A DNA stretch of 12,571 nucleotides from an uncultured Collinsella sp. (lineage in GTDB: Bacteria; Actinomycetota; Coriobacteriia; Coriobacteriales; Coriobacteriaceae). The translations under genes and the position numbers were made by a program. A model generated the notes under the pieces. That model had not been told where the DNA came from, did not search any database, and saw nothing but the letters and a program-made list of their open reading frames with translations. Within the stretch, counting starts at the first letter, position 1. The number at the start of each line of letters is the position of its first letter. Below, in pieces: positions 10,697 through 12,571 of the stretch. The stretch is from the NCBI GenBank assembly GCA_900552735.1, contig USBA01000034.1:1-12571 (forward strand). The letters run 5' to 3'.

Positions 10697-12571
10697 TTAA
10701 TGAATGAGCTTAAAGTCCAAATGTCCGCGAGTAGTGTTGACGCGCGAGACCTCGATAATCACGCGCTGCCCCAACTCAAAACGACGCCCCGTGTCGGCAC
10801 CCGTCAACGTGAGCGCGTCCTCGTCAAACTCAAACCACTCGTTACCCAAACTCTTAATGGAAACCAGTCCCTCGACCTGCGTTAGATCAAGGCGCACAAA
10901 TAGCCCCATGCTGCTGACCCATGAGACCGTTCCGGCATAGCGCTCGCCCAGGCGATCCTCGTAGTACTGCGCAATCTTGATTTTTTGCGTCGCATGGCTG
11001 GCAGCGTCGGCCGCACGCTCGGCATCGCTGCACGCGCGGCAGATTTGCGGCAGGATGCGCGGAAGCGACTCTCGGCCTTTTCCGATCAGCCTCGGCGTAC
11101 GCACCAAGGCGTCTTTTCCACCCAGCTGCTCGTATGCCAGCTGCAGCTTGAGTACGCGATGCACCACCAGATCGGGATAACGGCGAATGGGGCTTGTAAA
11201 GTGGCAGTAGCACGACGCAGCGAGCGCAAAGTGGCCCTCGTTGCGAGGCTTATACAACGCACGCTGCATACTTCGCAAAAGGAGCGTGTTGACGAGTGGC
11301 GCGTTAGCCGTGCCGGCAGCGGCGTCAACCGTCGCCTGCAACTCATCAGGACTTCCCAGGGCAATACCCGCCGCACGGCGATCATCGATGATACCGAGCT
11401 GCGCCAGCGCCACGGCAGCACCGTGCAGACTGTCGGGGCTGGGGTCATCGTGCACGCGATAGCACGCCTCGATATCGCGGTCGGCCAGCCACTCGGCGAC
11501 GCACTCGTTAGCCAGCAGCATAGCCTCCTCGATAAGCGAAGTTGCGCAGGAACGCTCGCGTGCCACGATCCGCACGGGCACGCCGTCCTCATCCAGCAGC
11601 GCGCGAATCTCGGCCGTATCAAAGTCGACCGAACCGCGTGCGCGACGTATGCGACGCCGAAGCTCCGCGAGTTCGTTTGCGGCGACCAGGAAATCGGCCA
11701 GGTCAACGTTACAGCCGCGAGCGGTGTCCTCGCACGCAAGCCCACGCTCAAGTGCTTCCTCGCGCGAGGCTTCAGCCGCAGCGACATCCTCCGCAGCGCC
11801 CTCCAACACGGAATACTCAACTGCGCCGGCACGCACCAGCAGCGCCTCGGCGCCGTCGTAGTCCATACGCACACGCGAACGAATCACACTGGGATAGGGG
11901 TCGTAATGGCGCACGCGGCCCTGCGCGTCAAGCTCGATGTCGACGGTAAACGCCAGGCGATCCTCGTCGGGACGAAGCGAGCACAGGTCATTAGACAGGC
12001 GCTCGGGCAGCATGGGAAGCACACGGTCGGCAAGGTAGACCGACGTCGTGCGATGGCGGGCCTCCAGGTCGATATGTCCGTCCCAGGCAACATAGTGCGA
12101 AACGTCAGCGATATGCACGCCCAGCTTATAGCCGCCCTCGAGCGTGCGCTCGAGCGAGATGGCATCGTCAAAGTCGCGCGCATCAACCGGGTCGATGGTG
12201 ATGACAAAGCGATCGCGCAGGTCACGGCGAAGCGGGTCTTTAAGCGCTGCAGTCACATCGAGCGAAAGCGCCTCTGCCTCTGCCAGAGCCGCCTCGGGAT
12301 AGCCGTCGGTATAGCCATAGCGCGCCATAACATATTGGACGCCCAGATCGGGCGCATCGTCGCCGCCAATGCGGCGATCGATCGTCACCGTGCCCGACTC
12401 CAAGCGCGTCGGGTAGGTCAGAATACGCGCGACGACGACATCGCCAGGGCGCACGCCCAGGCGCTCCGCCGAATTGTCCTCAGGCAAAATAAAGAAATCG
12501 GCTTTGAGACGCGAATCGAGCGGTTCGATCACACCAAGCGGGCCGGCCGTCTGATACGTACCCACCACGCT
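10697..12571 (-). CDS. rnr: Ribonuclease R (RNB family 3'-5' exoribonuclease), N-terminus outside window
   Basis: At least 624 codons of RNase R, a processive 3'-5' exoribonuclease that degrades structured RNA. The fragment opens in the cold-shock (CSD2) domain (ADFFILPEDN, then RPGDVVVARIL). The RNB catalytic domain follows, with the metal-binding aspartates in TIDPVDARDFDDAI (about residues 124-137 of the visible part) and the signature HFTSPIRRYPDLVVHR (456-471). An S1 domain occupies the last ~80 residues. The protein stops at LDFKLIH right after S1, without the Lys-rich tail known from E. coli RNase R. An Ala/Glu-rich stretch (about 250-300) lies inside the RNB region. The first codon seen is internal. 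rnr often neighbours smpB; here ~8 kb separates them on the same strand. Confidence 0.95.
   Translation of the reverse strand, partial: SVVGTYQTAGPLGVIEPLDSRLKADFFILPEDNSAERLGVRPGDVVVARILTYPTRLESGTVTIDRRIGGDDAPDLGVQYVMARYGYTDGYPEAALAEAEALSLDVTAALKDPLRRDLRDRFVITIDPVDARDFDDAISLERTLEGGYKLGVHIADVSHYVAWDGHIDLEARHRTTSVYLADRVLPMLPERLSNDLCSLRPDEDRLAFTVDIELDAQGRVRHYDPYPSVIRSRVRMDYDGAEALLVRAGAVEYSVLEGAAEDVAAAEASREEALERGLACEDTARGCNVDLADFLVAANELAELRRRIRRARGSVDFDTAEIRALLDEDGVPVRIVARERSCATSLIEEAMLLANECVAEWLADRDIEACYRVHDDPSPDSLHGAAVALAQLGIIDDRRAAGIALGSPDELQATVDAAAGTANAPLVNTLLLRSMQRALYKPRNEGHFALAASCYCHFTSPIRRYPDLVVHRVLKLQLAYEQLGGKDALVRTPRLIGKGRESLPRILPQICRACSDAERAADAASHATQKIKIAQYYEDRLGERYAGTVSWVSSMGLFVRLDLTQVEGLVSIKSLGNEWFEFDEDALTLTGADTGRRFELGQRVIIEVSRVNTTRGHLDFKLIH

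Overview
This 12.6 kb window looks like chromosomal DNA of a gut Coriobacteriia (Actinomycetota), most likely Collinsella or a close relative. That placement is inference: G+C is fairly high, genes are compact with strong AGGAG ribosome sites, and the gene set is of low-G+C/anaerobe type (PTS-driven muropeptide use, rubredoxin, Nramp). No marker gene in the window fixes the genus.

Layout. The 3' part of an Nramp-family metal transporter (2-682, + strand) is followed by a 466 bp gap holding four tandem hairpin repeats with an ~80 bp period. A minus-strand block comes next, listed here in transcription order: tRNA-Gln(CUG) and tRNA-Glu(CUC) from a good promoter and ending in a terminator; a TPR-type protein overlapping smpB; a palindromic element and a U6 terminator; a flavin-reductase-like protein; and a short rubredoxin with its own promoter and terminator. 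A small plus-strand gene at 4012-4422 converges on an ArsC/Spx-like gene (4619-4978, -). The ~200 bp between them holds three tandem 62 bp hairpin repeats of a different family.

From 9513 down to 5070 (minus strand) lies a complete MurNAc/muropeptide catabolic cluster: murR (RpiR regulator), murQ (etherase), murP (PTS EIIBC) and mupG (6-phospho-N-acetylmuramidase). The expected route is import and phosphorylation of MurNAc-GlcNAc by MurP, cleavage to MurNAc-6P plus GlcNAc by MupG, and conversion of MurNAc-6P to GlcNAc-6P plus lactate by MurQ, under MurR control. A strong intrinsic terminator sits directly before the mupG ribosome site, so mupG may be expressed below the rest of the operon or under attenuation.

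Upstream of murR is a probable VanZ-family remnant abutting a small serine recombinase (9913-10518), with a third kind of palindrome just upstream of the recombinase. The window ends inside rnr (RNase R), which has its own terminator.

The least-explained signal is the set of unrelated palindromic repeat families. They lie just beyond gene 3' ends, or in one case next to the recombinase start. The four-unit array shows compensatory base changes in its stems.
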